Shown: piece by piece, positions 45,701 to 55,200 of the stretch
Numbering within the stretch: the first letter of the stretch is position 1
How the letters are laid out: each line of letters begins with the position of its first letter
NCBI GenBank assembly: GCA_902788315.1
Contig: CADAJS010000003.1
Coordinates: 1 to 64,000 of the forward strand
Direction: 5' to 3'
Source of the DNA: an uncultured Bacteroidales bacterium
Lineage (GTDB): Bacteria; Bacteroidota; Bacteroidia; Bacteroidales; Bacteroidaceae
Length of the DNA: 64,000 bases
Translations under genes and position numbers: made by a program
The notes under the pieces: model-generated
The model's input: only the letters and a program-made list of their open reading frames with translations
Told to the model about the DNA's origin: nothing
Databases searched by the model: none

Positions 45701-47959
45701 GGCACTCTTGCGGTAGCCCACCTCGTAGTATACGGGAATGTAGTCGCCGCTGGTGGAGGCGTCGATGGTGACGGAGCCGCCCTTCGAGACGAGTTCCTTT
45801 GTGGTTTCGTAGCCCGAAGGATACACAACATTGAGCGCATAGTCTGAGCCGCTGTGCTGCACCACGGGGTAACCGAGGGCGAAGCCGTCGGAAGGATTCA
45901 CGTACAACTGACCGACACGGTGCTGCGCAATCCAGCCATTGTTGTATCGGAGCATGGAATAGCCATAGGGGCCGTTGTTGTAAGCAACCATGATAAAGTC
46001 GCCCAGCCCGTTGGCTGTATAGGTGCCGCGAGCGTAATATAGTTCGTTGACGATGTCGGTGCGGGCCATCACGGGCTCAGAACTTGGGCGGCTGTCATCG
46101 TAGACATAGAGATACTGGCCGTTGTTCTGCAGCGTGATGTAGGGGTCGTAGCCGTCATCGGGGTTGCTCCATGGCGTACCCGTCCAGATGACTTTGTCGG
46201 GGTCGAAGGTGTAACTGTCGCTGACGACGCCGTTGGTGTTGGTGAGGATATGCACTTTGCCGGAGCCGTCCCTGTAGAGGAAGGCAATGGTCTGCTCGCT
46301 GAAGTCTTCGCCGCTGTTCACCTGCACGGCCATGTCCGAGTTGCGGCAACCGTTCTTCACAGCGATGGCCGTAACGACATTGCCCGCGGGGATGGAAACA
46401 GCAGGGTCGCCGGGCGTCCAGGTCTTGTCGCCCGTAGGAGTCTGCGGCGAGGATGAAGTGCTGTGATAGGTGTACCAGATGGTGACGCCTTCCACCGTGC
46501 TGGCAAAGGTGGCCATGTTGCCGGAGATGGTGATGGAAGGTTTGGGCAGGACGCACTGCACGTACGTCTCGTCTGCCACATCGGAGTTTATCCAGTGCGC
46601 CATGTCGTCGGTCATAATGCTGACGGCGCGGACGCGCGTGCCGGCCGGCACCTCAAACGGAGCCGTGTATTTGGTGGAAGCCTCGCTGGGTGTGCCGTCG
46701 CCCGTGACGTAATAGATGTCGGCGCCGGGCGTGCTGGTGGTGAGCGTCACCATGGCTGTCTCGCCCTGCGCAGAGGGCGCAAAAGAAATCTCGGGCTGCG
46801 AGCATACTTGCCGAACATTGATGCTGGCCGTGGTAGAGCAAGCCGTGCCGCCTGAGGCGTTGAGGGCACTGAGCGTCAGAGTGGCTGTGCCGGCTGCCAC
46901 ACCCGTGATGCTCACCGTGCCGTCGTTGTTGGCCGTAACGGTGAAAATGCCCGTGTTGGAAGACGTGGCCGTAACGTTGTGGTAGGCCGCAGAGGGCGTA
47001 AGCGTATAGGCCAGCGACTGCGTGGCGCCGGCATTGAGCGTGAGGTCTGTGGTGCTGATGGCTGTGGGCGGAACAGGGCGGAGGAGGGTAACCGTCTTGG
47101 TGGCAGCCGTACCCGTCGTGCCGTTATATGAAGGGACGCAGCGCAGCGTGATGGTCTTATCGCCATCTGAAGGAAGGCTGTTGACCGTAATCGTACCCGT
47201 ATTTTCATCAACGCTGACATAAGATGCACCTGTGCCTGACACCGTCCAAGTGCCCGTCGGCGTAACGGTCTCTGTCGTTTGAGCAGGAACATAATGATCG
47301 GCATTATTGAAGCGATAGTTGGTAGTGGCAGAGGTGTAGGTGCCACTTACAGAATAGTCATGCCCCCCAGTCGTTGAAAGGGTCTCATCGCCAGAGAGGG
47401 TGACATTGGTGAGGGAGGCTGCAACAGAACTTGTGGTGACTGAATAAGGAATAAAAGCATTTGTTGCACTATTACTCGTAGTAATAGTAGAACCGGAATT
47501 ATGTATATAGCGGTAAGTTCCGCCATTATAATAATAAATAGATGAACCATCGCCACCATACCAACGTCTTTGATTTGAAGTAGAAGCAGTTATAGCATCA
47601 TTTCCATAATAAAGGTAATAGTTTGTGTTATTCTTGTTTTGGATGTTGATACGGGTAGTAGTGCTTAGAGAATAGTCTCCATTATAATAACCTTGCCAAA
47701 CACATGTCGCATCAAGCTCCGTCTTTGCTTGCAGCGTTGTTCCATTCATCCCCACATAGTAGGTGGTGCCATTATTAGTGTAAGCTATCACATAATCCGC
47801 AGCTTTCGCCCCCATCACGCCCATCATCAAGACGAGGAGAAGGGCACATCGTAATAACATGCCACAGTGGAGCGTAATACTTCCTTTGATCATCGTAAGG
47901 TGGCTTATATATATTCTGTTCATATCGTATGTAATATCTTGGTTCATATTATAGCGCAT
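39737..47959 (-). CDS. Giant YGGG-repeat surface protein, second of the cluster (about 2740 aa)
   Basis: The protein begins with a long-leader signal peptide (core MLLRCALLLVLMMGVMG, ending AKA). Residues to about 1400 hold beta-sandwich modules. These include a BIG_2-like Ig domain (AISTTDLTLNAGATQSLAYT) and chitobiase-C-like modules (ISFAPSAQGETAMVTLT, VILYTTNG-type strands). From about 1500 to the end, some 35 rungs built on VYGGGN or IFGGG alternate with short beta strands (TVTVNGG, ITINV), which suggests a long right-handed beta-solenoid. A segment of about 300 residues is duplicated within it (41349-42232 and 40098-41020). It ends abruptly in VTGDTNVVVGK with no sorting tail. ATG 47959 is preferred for the start; 47893 would give a shorter signal peptide. 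Adhesin or fibre function is inferred. Confidence 0.85.
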   Translation of the reverse strand: MRYNMNQDITYDMNRIYISHLTMIKGSITLHCGMLLRCALLLVLMMGVMGAKAADYVIAYTNNGTTYYVGMNGTTLQAKTELDATCVWQGYYNGDYSLSTTTRINIQNKNNTNYYLYYGNDAITASTSNQRRWYGGDGSSIYYYNGGTYRYIHNSGSTITTSNSATNAFIPYSVTTSSVAASLTNVTLSGDETLSTTGGHDYSVSGTYTSATTNYRFNNADHYVPAQTTETVTPTGTWTVSGTGASYVSVDENTGTITVNSLPSDGDKTITLRCVPSYNGTTGTAATKTVTLLRPVPPTAISTTDLTLNAGATQSLAYTLTPSAAYHNVTATSSNTGIFTVTANNDGTVSITGVAAGTATLTLSALNASGGTACSTTASINVRQVCSQPEISFAPSAQGETAMVTLTTSTPGADIYYVTGDGTPSEASTKYTAPFEVPAGTRVRAVSIMTDDMAHWINSDVADETYVQCVLPKPSITISGNMATFASTVEGVTIWYTYHSTSSSPQTPTGDKTWTPGDPAVSIPAGNVVTAIAVKNGCRNSDMAVQVNSGEDFSEQTIAFLYRDGSGKVHILTNTNGVVSDSYTFDPDKVIWTGTPWSNPDDGYDPYITLQNNGQYLYVYDDSRPSSEPVMARTDIVNELYYARGTYTANGLGDFIMVAYNNGPYGYSMLRYNNGWIAQHRVGQLYVNPSDGFALGYPVVQHSGSDYALNVVYPSGYETTKELVSKGGSVTIDASTSGDYIPVYYEVGYRKSASQYTYLHYYYYPGSDEPMTTEPTAADEIRITYELLNATDFCEVTGNTITLLRDPSRDLLVSVRIVATPYKDGVALEDGIKTAEYQFYILTSPPFPAPVISRVEGTNDYQMTCTAANCVIEYRINGEATGGTPSPYHDGWLLYEGPITITTPETIITARSYRDSDKETSDPVNYNVGGTMLLSPDIAIADNGTVTITANSGNSSLPGYSNETILYTTNGSLPDPANYGGDNPTQVYSGSFSVDNGQTVTALAIATGFANSAPNEATYKVASSVAVAEGVITLNDYEDHKWSYYQASADLPDGYPDVLHSPYPRNVQITYFGYGDNTMSTADAAAPAADTFNKNTSPVDVQVGIGEAGHTFLYHKTLERDANGRFPYELIPNPFYVRPDYRSGTESTHTIKVTMNDAGGNGWNGQLLADFSDGTATKVLRVASGSTATETFDVSAGVKVRLTWIEGSDNAEASFTVRYYDGNTDGDVILTRSAGSLSTSEVLHHFTVKGMNDVLYTGFYKWRVKKIEGGSIYSASSGGTELATTETDSEDNVMLDAETTYYFVPSDAGETNANNATSMKVELEALWALAEVTSSGTFSKGYNSVERNFYIGRSGTGTDILTGSTPCTFSSFYPNGTTDGSTTATLSDRNTARGSGTAGADSKVEYVILSTGTSLTGAGYSLTIGRGVTGSGSAVCATNVYGRNSNATTAQDYRIRLESGSYTNFYLTGEGRTFSSTVKAKAVLGSDYDRAREDNSKLSVAAGEGEIYGGKTLTFSGAANRNNLTFDWNIKSGTFHSGILGNATGGTESIYLGSSQAGNGNLRYIGKRRIIVEGGNMAGIAGAMNNVSTDYGVNDGGWAVMMRIMGGTIRSSVYGAAAFAQAVGDRVIVMTGGTVNGWVAGGCNGTQTGSGGTVDGDTKIYVGGNAQVVHTSADPTIGTSKGGNVFGAGSGYSAAYAIGEVKNSNVAVADNAVISRGVYGGGNFGYVGTNGTTRMFVLGGTMGSVFGGANQRYGQTVYITMTGGLVKEGVYGGSNVSGNINNDVTMLINGGQVGTDADHPANIHGGGLGNQTRVLGSVNMTLGTAAGAAKYVTVYGDVYGGSAQGRTNGNNNRTAGAVTNVTLNAGKIYGSLYGGGLGTSTYPAYVYGPVQVTVNGGGVHATVNDGSGAVYGCNNVNGAPQSTVKVDIYGTDAPADGRSFALDAVYGGGNAAAYDGTPEVKIHNCDNSIEEVYGGGNAAAVSGTSVTVYGANSIGAVYGGGHGDRFATPEKIAPVNGDVSVTIYGGTIGKVYGASNSRGPVSGDITVTVNKQTEEGHNACAIMIGELYSGGNMAASAAGTINIGCTGDYVEPAEGERIGYDVEGIGDVYGGANSANITGDIELNITGGIINRVFGANNNSGSIDGTITINVDKNKTCGWYIGDIFGGGNQAAYTAPAGKKDYPLINLTNGDVSGDVYGGGYGDPIDKTKGAVDGNPHIYVQGTTVGGNVFGGGKMANLTGGVDIEVTAGGVQGDIYGGGALADTNTEGGNTVINLLGGTVYNVFGGGLGDANTAAHVGGDVTVTLDGSAVTGTIFGCNNINGSPLGHVKVWVKKTVGWTGHDVSAGKADDSIAKTDQVYEVAAVYGGGNMAAYEPTNASSEYTEVLIDGCDLTSIGYVYGGGNAASVPATRVTVNGTYEIGNLFGGGNGKDDLPNGDPNPGADVGYLAGGTPYGAGTSKVVINGGTVHKAFGGSNTLGNVRTSATVNLDEDGSCPLEIDEVYGGGNEAYMAGGGNIVLGCISYLKEIYGGAKNANMGSDVSLTITSGHFDRVFGGNNIGGDINGSITVNIEETGCNPITIGELYGCGNQARYTTPGSKHPTINVRSFTSIGRIFGGGLGESAVVTGNPTVYIDEIKGAKASEAYAGRTITYTSGTERSVTLPTHESGKIGAIGVVYGGGNAAPVVGSTNVFIGTKAKVEYTSVSGHTADAEGVDIRGNVFGAGLGATAKVTGDTNVVVGK

Positions 47960-47983
47960 TTTATTCTTTTCTTGTATGGGCTC

Positions 47984-48004
47984 CCGCCAGCAAAAACTGG
48001 CGAG
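47984..48004. repeat. Short hairpin after the transposase-like gene
   Basis: CGCCAG (47985-47990) and CTGGCG (47997-48002) pair around CAAAAA, 9 nt beyond the stop codon at 48012 and just before the giant gene. It may be a weak terminator or a REP-like target. Confidence 0.4.
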
Positions 48005-48011
48005 CACACTG

Positions 48012-49283
48012 TTATGGCTGTTGCCACCAGCTGTCTTTGGTTCGGCAGAGAGCCTGGGAGAGGCAGTTCATGCTCTTGCATGCAGCGACGGTAATGGAGT
48101 CGTCCTTGCGGCGATACTCGTAGCGCCAGGGGGTGACGAGCAATAACCGCCCATCGGCACAGAGGCTCATACGGCTGGCCGAGGGGTGGTAGCGATCGGT
48201 GAAGCCGTTGTCGGCGATGAGCACGACGGGGAAGCCGCGATTCGCGGTCTCGTCCATGATGTCCTGTTCGCCACGGGCGATACGGGCAGAGACGAGGACT
48301 GCGCCACGGGCTGCCTCTTCAAGGCAGCGTCCCTTCTGTGTGGCGAAGCGGCTCCTGTCCCTGCGATGGCAGACGACAGGCAGACAGCGGTGTGCCGTGA
48401 GAAGGGCGCGATTGCCATACGTGTCGCAGGCAACCTTTCCGTCTGCCTGAAGCAGGCGGTGCTCAATGAAGGCCAGGGTCTCGGCATCGGCGCCGCACTC
48501 GCGCTCCAAATAGCCACGCAGGGCACGAACGGTGAGCGCCGTGTCGATGCCGCCGCGCAGCGGGCGCAGGCGGTCGGGGTGTTGCATGCGCAGCCTGCGG
48601 CTGCGCGGGTTGTTAAGGATGTATGCACGCTGTGTGGATAGCTGCCGGGCATCCACTGGCATGACATCGCAATAGCCGGGGGCGAAGAGGGAGGGCCTCC
48701 CGCTGCTCGCCGAGCTGGATATCTTATGTCCGGCGGGGGAACCGCCGGGAACACTAACGCCCAAAAGAGGAACGCCTGAAGCGGGACCGCCGGGAACACT
48801 AACGCCCAAAAGAGGAACGCCCGAAGCGGAGGTAGTGTGTGTGACGGTTTCCCCGTCGCGATTATCTGCCATCAGTCCCGTCATCTCCCAGAAGCGGCGG
48901 TTACAGCCCTTCTTGAATCCGGCAATGACCTGCCCGAGGGGCACCGTCTTGCCATGAGAGCTGAGGAGGCGGTCCTGCACCTCAAGCAGGAAGTGCAGGT
49001 GCTCGGGCATGATGACATAGGTGTCGATGGTGACCATGGGATAGCGGGCACGGATGCTATGGAGCAGCTCGTGCTCCACCATCTCTCCGAGGGGAGAGAG
49101 CGCAGTGCGGGGTGCATCGGCGCTGCCATCGGGCGCATCGGGGTCGCCCACCACGGTGCCCAACGGCTGCCCAAGGGCATCTGCCACATGCAGGGTGATG
49201 TGGTAGATGCCTGGGCGCGTGTAGTCGTGATCTACGGCGCGGTGTTGCATGCTATGATAGGTCATCATACGACGGGTTATCAT
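48012..49283 (-). CDS. REP-associated tyrosine transposase-like (Y1/HUH) protein with extra C-terminal domain
   Basis: This 423-residue protein opens like IS200/RAYT transposases (DYTRPGIYHITLHV). It has the metal-binding HUH pair H95/H97 in IMPEHLHFLLE, KKGCNRRFW, and GYCDVMPVDARQLSTQRAYI, where Y204 aligns with the nucleophile. YILNNPRSRRLR follows as in RAYTs. Between HUH and Y204 lies a 15-residue tandem duplication (ASGVPLLGVSVPGG at 153 and 168; DNA 48738-48827). Residues 246-423 form an added domain with GAVLVSARIARGEQDIMDE and CADGRLLLVTPW, resembling the DprA/SLOG Rossmann fold. Its ATG overlaps the upstream giant gene's stop by four bases (ATGA). Transposition ends are not seen, so it is probably a resident, domesticated gene. 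Confidence 0.85.
   Translation of the reverse strand: MITRRMMTYHSMQHRAVDHDYTRPGIYHITLHVADALGQPLGTVVGDPDAPDGSADAPRTALSPLGEMVEHELLHSIRARYPMVTIDTYVIMPEHLHFLLEVQDRLLSSHGKTVPLGQVIAGFKKGCNRRFWEMTGLMADNRDGETVTHTTSASGVPLLGVSVPGGPASGVPLLGVSVPGGSPAGHKISSSASSGRPSLFAPGYCDVMPVDARQLSTQRAYILNNPRSRRLRMQHPDRLRPLRGGIDTALTVRALRGYLERECGADAETLAFIEHRLLQADGKVACDTYGNRALLTAHRCLPVVCHRRDRSRFATQKGRCLEEAARGAVLVSARIARGEQDIMDETANRGFPVVLIADNGFTDRYHPSASRMSLCADGRLLLVTPWRYEYRRKDDSITVAACKSMNCLSQALCRTKDSWWQQP
48738..48827. repeat. 45-nt tandem duplication inside the transposase-like gene
   Basis: Two nearly identical 45-nt units encode the repeated 15-residue linker of the transposase-like protein. Part of the unit (CGGGAACACTAACGCCC) recurs exactly, which suggests a recent slip duplication. 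Confidence 0.8.
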
Positions 49284-52200
49284 TTCACTGCGATCTTTAT
49301 GTCGTTCACCAGATAGATGCCGGGAGCCACCTGTGTGGTCTCGGTGAGGCCAGGCTGGAGGTCGTATGTGGCCACGACGGCTCCGCCGGTGGTAACGATG
49401 GTCACACGCACGTCGGTATCGTAGGCCGAGGTGACGATGATACGTCCGTGCTTAGCCGATACGAGCAGACCCTCGCCGGCAGCATTGCCCTGGTCGGGCT
49501 CCTCGTCGCTGCCAAAGTCAGTGTTCAGGTTGTTGAAGACGATGGAGCGTGTGCCCTTGACGGGATGGCTGCCGCTGGCCAGCGAGAAGTAAGGACGGAA
49601 GGGCACGGGCGCAGTGGCGCTGGCCTCCTCGACATAGCTGTTGCCGTCGCTATTGAGCAGGAAGTAGCTGCCCGCACTGGTATCCACAGCCTTGCTCATG
49701 TAGTTGGGCACGAAGTTGTAGCCGTCCTTGTTGGTGATCATGCCTGCTTCCAGTTCGTCGTCGCTCACCTGGATGGTGATGGCGGGTTCGGAGGCGAAGG
49801 TGATCACCTGCTTCTGGAGCTGGGTGATGGCACTGGCAGTATGCTCGGCCTTGAAGTTACCGCTGAGGTCGAACTCATAGTAGGTATCTCCGGGGAAGCC
49901 TACGAGGTAGGGCGTGCCCTTCTGAGCCAGCGGGTACTGGGCGAAGGAATGGGCAGCAGCATAGTAGCGCTGATAGGTGTCTTGTCCGTCCTTGTAACGC
50001 TGGTAGATATCCTGATTCTGGTCCTTGCCATCGAACTTCGAGTAGTAGTAGTCCCAGAGGAAGGTGTTCGTGTACTGGCGGTCGGTGCCGTCGGGTGCGA
50101 GCAGCGAGAAGTTGGCGGTATATACATTGTTTTCCTTCTGCGTGGTATTGCTCTCCTTGTCGAACTGGCGCAGCCAATACTCGTGTCCAGTGGTGCTACC
50201 CTGGTAGAAGTGGGTGAGCTCACCCTTGTGCTGTGTGCTGACGAGGGTGCTGGTGAATGGCAGGCTGACACCGTCCCATCCGTCGGTCAGCGACACGAAG
50301 GTGTCGGGATCGCGCTGGTACCACATGCGCTTGCCGCTGCTGGTATTGCCGGCGAAGATGTAGGAGATGGGGGCGTTGAAGTCCTGCTTGTCGACGAGCA
50401 GATGGTCGAGCGGCGAAGTGTAGGTCCATGCGCCGTTGTCCTTTGCCACGCGGTGTCCGCGCACGGTCACCGAGCTGCGGGCCACGGTGTGGTAGTTGCC
50501 TGTGGGATCGGCAGTGGCCAGCGAGTAGTGGGCTGCGAACTCGGGCTCTGCCAGATAGGCGGCCACCACATTGTCGGTGCGCGGGCTACTGCTGCTACCA
50601 GTCTCGGGCGAGGTATAGACGAGCAGGTTGCGCGTCACGCCAGCATTCTGGAAGCTGAGCAGGCCGTCGTCGTCGAGCAGTGGCGGGAAGAAGGCACCCT
50701 TGCCCTCGGCCAAAGCAGCGTACGGAGCCGTGGTGATGCGCTCGCTCTGATAGCCATTCGTCACATCCTGATAGCCCGTGTAGTCGATAGCCGTCAGACC
50801 GGGGAAGGCATCGCGAGTGCCGTCCTTGGACTTGTTGGCAAAGATGGCAGCGGGGTTGAAGTGAGCCACGTTCATCACCTTGCTCTGATAGTAGGCCGGT
50901 GCACGATATACGCGGTTGTTGGCCGCCGTGGTGAGCAGGCGTCCGTCGCTGCCCTTCGTCAGATGGGACGGCGTGGACTGATGCTCGCGCTCGTCGTCAT
51001 AGCCGTAGGTGAGCGTCTGGCCGAAGAAGAGATAGTCGTCGGGCCAGATGGGATAGTACTGCTCGGTGGTATTGTCCAGACGAGCATCGTCATGGGTGGG
51101 AATGGTTCCATCGGCAAACGTGAAGTCGATGTTGCCATAGCGCTGCTCCACGTAGTCGTTGGTGCCGTTCACGTACTTGCCATCGGTCTTCGTCATCTTG
51201 CCGTCGGTGAGCGTCTTGCTGTCCCAATAGCTGTACGTCTGGGGCTGCGTCAGGCCGGTGGCATGGTCGTTGTAGCGCTTGCGCAGATAGAATCCATTGA
51301 GGTCGTAGGTCACCTCGCCGTCGTAGAAGGCGCGCAGCGGACGCTGCACAGCCGTGCCACGCTCGGTGGTGCCCGTATAGTTATTGCTCGTGGGATAGTA
51401 GCAGTTCACGATCTGCGTGCCATCGGAGCGAGTGGGCGTGCCGATGATGGGGTTCTGTCCGTTCTCCATCGTCGTGGGAGCCTGCTCAGTGCCCTCGGTG
51501 TTCATCACCCAGCAGTTCTCGGCATAGCCGTCGCCCTTGAGTGCCACGCCGGCCGTGGTGAAGGTGCCGGTGACGCCCAGGTTATAGACGTTGCCGCAGA
51601 GTGTGCCGAAGAGTGAATGGTCGAGACCGCTGACGGTGTAGCCGTCGCCATGCAGGGTGCCGGCGAAGCACTGCGTGTCGTTGCCGATGGGATCCCATCC
51701 GGTGGCATAGGCCTTGGGAGCCACATCGCCGCGCAGGATGAAGTCCAGCTTGTCACCGCCGCGTACACGCTCGTTCAGCGAGGTGTGGTCGGTCATGACA
51801 GTGCCATCCTTGAAGCTGCCGCTGGGAACCTTCACGGCGTTTCCGGTCGCCTGATCCTTCTCGTTATGGAGCGAGAGGTCGTAGAAGTCGCGCAGCAGGT
51901 CGAGCTTGCTCTTGTTCACGTCCGTGGCAGGCTCGTCGTCGATGTAAATCTTGGCATAACGTCTGTTCACACCGTCCAGGCTGGGATGATCGACATAGAG
52001 GTGGTTGTCCTTCTCGCTCATCACGCGGTCGATGTCGTGATAGTTGGCCACAGAGATTTGCACGGGGTTTGAGTAGGTCTTGCCCAGATAAGACTTGGCA
52101 TAGTATGCCACCCAGTATTCGTTCTGGTACCAGTAGAGCGGTGTGGAGTAGTTGACGTACTCGGCTCCGTTCTGGTGGGTGTTGGCCTCCTGCTCGGTAG

Positions 52201-55200
52201 TGAAGATCTCCCATCCACCGCCCAGCAGCTCGAAGGCGCCCTTGGACACCGTGGGCTGGTTGAGCGAGAGGTTGTCGCCCGGCAGGATGGTGTTGGGCGG
52301 CAGCAGCGGGCCGATGGTGGGCTCACCGCTCTCGAAGTGGATGTGTATGTTCACGATATGCTTCTCGCGGATTGTCTCGTAGGACTGTCCCGTCTCGTCG
52401 CTCTCGCGGTACTCGTACCAGTAGATGACGGTGACAATCTTGTCGCGCGAGAGGTCGTCGATGCTGGCCTCGCGCACGGTGTAGAGCGTGCTCTTCTCAG
52501 AGGGCATCATGCCATCGATGGCGAAGCACGAGAACTGATTGCCATGCTCGTCCATGTCGGCATGCTCGTTCTTCAGGCTCTTATATTTGGTTTCCGAGAT
52601 AATCTCGCCCTTTTGGCCGGTTACGCCTTCGATAGTGGAAGCAAGAGTAAAGTCCTCGGTACAATAGAAGTAGCGGCGTGCGTCGTTGCCAGTTAGCGTC
52701 TCGCCGTTCAACAGCGTAGAGGTGGCAATCACCTGAACCTTCGACTGGTTAGCAGAACCGATTGATTTCGTATAGTCGTCACTGGAGATGACATTGCCCT
52801 TGAGGTAGAACTTACCGCCGACCTCGAACTCTTCCGTGACTACATAGACGTTTTCGGGCACCGAGCCATCGGTAGCCTGGACGACGATGGGTGCATAGTG
52901 TGCCTTCTCGTTCACCAGGTCGTTCTCATAGACGGTGTTCGTCAGCACGTCGCCCGTCTGCAGCTCGTTGGTAGTGGTTGGACTACCATTACGCATCACA
53001 GTGACGGACTTGGACAGCGTCTTCGTTGTCGTGCCATTATAGGTGGCGGTGTAGTCGATGGACTGTCTCTTGGCATAGAGCGTGGCGGGATCCGATGAAT
53101 CCTTGTCGAGGCCGTCATACACCTTGGCGTAGGAGTTGTCCTCGTAGGCCGGATATTCGCTGTCCACGAGTGCATCGAGTGCATCGTAGTTGTAGGTGAA
53201 TTTCTGACGCTCGGCCTTGCTTAGGTTGGTGTACTTCAGTGCGGCATAGTTGGTTCCTGCCGCATAGTAGGCACCGCCCCACTTTCCGGGCTCCTCGCAG
53301 AAGTATGCATCGCTGAAGAAGTTGGCCGCAGCGGCATCTCCAGCCACCAGGGCGTTGTAATCAGCCTCGGGGATCACCTGCCTGTAGAGGTACTGCTCGT
53401 CATTGTTCTTCAGATAGGTCTCGGTACAGAGTTTTCCCTTGTCGAAGTATGCCTTGTTGGCAGCCGTCAGTGCATTGTACTGATCGGCAGTGATGCAGGC
53501 ACCCTTCACATAATTATAGGTGGTGCCATTGTCGGTGAAGCTGCAGTTTTCCTTGGCCACGTATGCCACAGCGAACTTGGCCTGTCCCTCCGTGGGCGCA
53601 TTGGTTCCCAAGTCAGTCTGACTCTGATAGGTGGGCTGGTCGATGATGTCGCCCAGACCGTACTCTACCTGGCCATAGACACCCGATTCCGTACACTGGA
53701 AGGACGGGCTGGTGATATAGCCATTAGGAACGACGCCTGCGGCATATGCCGATGAGCGCACCGTGGCCGGATTCTCCGTGGTGGCAGCACCCACCTTGTG
53801 GTAATAGTCGTTCCAGACGTCGGGGTTGTTCCAATCCACAGTGAGCACGAAGCCGTCCTCGTGGGTGACGATGTTGGAACGATTGAAGACGGCAGCATAG
53901 CGTCCCTTGGTGATCTCGTCCAGGGCTTCATACTGAGCGCCGGTGAGCACCTCGCCTGCTTGGTGCCTGATTACGTTATCGCCTTCCTTGACTTCATATT
54001 CCTGAGTGCAGACATAGATGCCAAAGTCACTGGGCTGGCTTGTATATACTTCACCCTCGGTGTAGGTCTTACTACCGTATGTAGCCGTGTGGCTGCAGAC
54101 GTAGGTTTCATCGGCGACGAACATCTCCTGCTCCTCCGCGCTCAACTGGCTCCATGTCCAATAGCTGATGGGGTCGTTCTTATGGTAGGAGACATTGTTC
54201 ACGATGATGACGCCTTCCTCGGTCGTGCTCTTATACTTGGGCAACACGCTGTTGTCGTCCCAGTAAGCATAGAGGTTGGGCTGGATGGACTTCAGCTGCA
54301 TCTTGCCATCGGCCTCGGCCATGATGGTGAGGGGGATGGTGACCTCCTTGGCATAGGGCTGAGCCGAACCTGTGTAGGCCGAGATGTACTGGTCGTACAC
54401 ATAGAAGTCGCCACGGATGAACCAATAGTGACCGGGAGCGGCATTCGCACCCGAGTAGGCTCCGCTGGTGGGATAGCAGTCGTCGATGATACGCTTCTTG
54501 GAGTTGACGAAGTTGCCAGAGGTCTCCATGGCAATCTGACTGCCCGTATATGTAAACTGCTTATAGGAAATGGCACTATTGTTGGCAGCAGACAATGTGG
54601 TCTGTCCAGGTCCATTGTCCGTACGTGTCTCATAGTGCTCGTTCTTGGCATAGACGTATCCACCACCCTCACCCGTGGCCACATTGACGAGGTCGAGTTC
54701 CACGACACCCGTGATGGGGCCATAGACTTTATTGCCAGCGGTCTCGGTGGACTCGTCAAGCACCTCGAGCCATACGCCGGAGGCCAGCGACACGATGTTG
54801 GCGCTGTTTCCGTCGTTGCGCGTGCGGCTCTTCAGGTCGGCAAGTTTCCAGTCATAATACGACTTGGGGTTGGCTGTGGCATCCGCCGCCAATTTATCGT
54901 TGTTGGTCACACGCGTGCTATGGAAATCGACATCGCTGGTGAGTGCGCCCAGATAGTTCACGATGTTGTAGATACCGAAGTAGTTGCCATGCGTCGAACC
55001 CAACTTCGTATTCTGATTGAGCGATAGCTCGCCCACACGATTGATGGTGTATTCGGTGTAGTCCACTTCGGAGGGCACACGGTCGCGGGCACCGCGCAGC
55101 ACGATACGGCTACCGAAGACGCCGCAGAAGTCGGCACGCTGCAGCGTGTTGATCATACGGCCGAGGTAGAGAGTGCAGAATCCGCGGAACTCCCAGTTTG

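Noticed and set aside
39737..47959. Mycobacterial PE_PGRS-like or collagen-like protein
   Set aside because: The glycine-rich motif is YGGGN within alternating beta strands, not GGAGG runs or GxY triplets, and the context is Bacteroidota surface proteins.
48012..49283. Complete IS200-type insertion sequence
   Set aside because: No transposon ends, target duplication or second copy are visible, and the start codon is coupled to the upstream gene.
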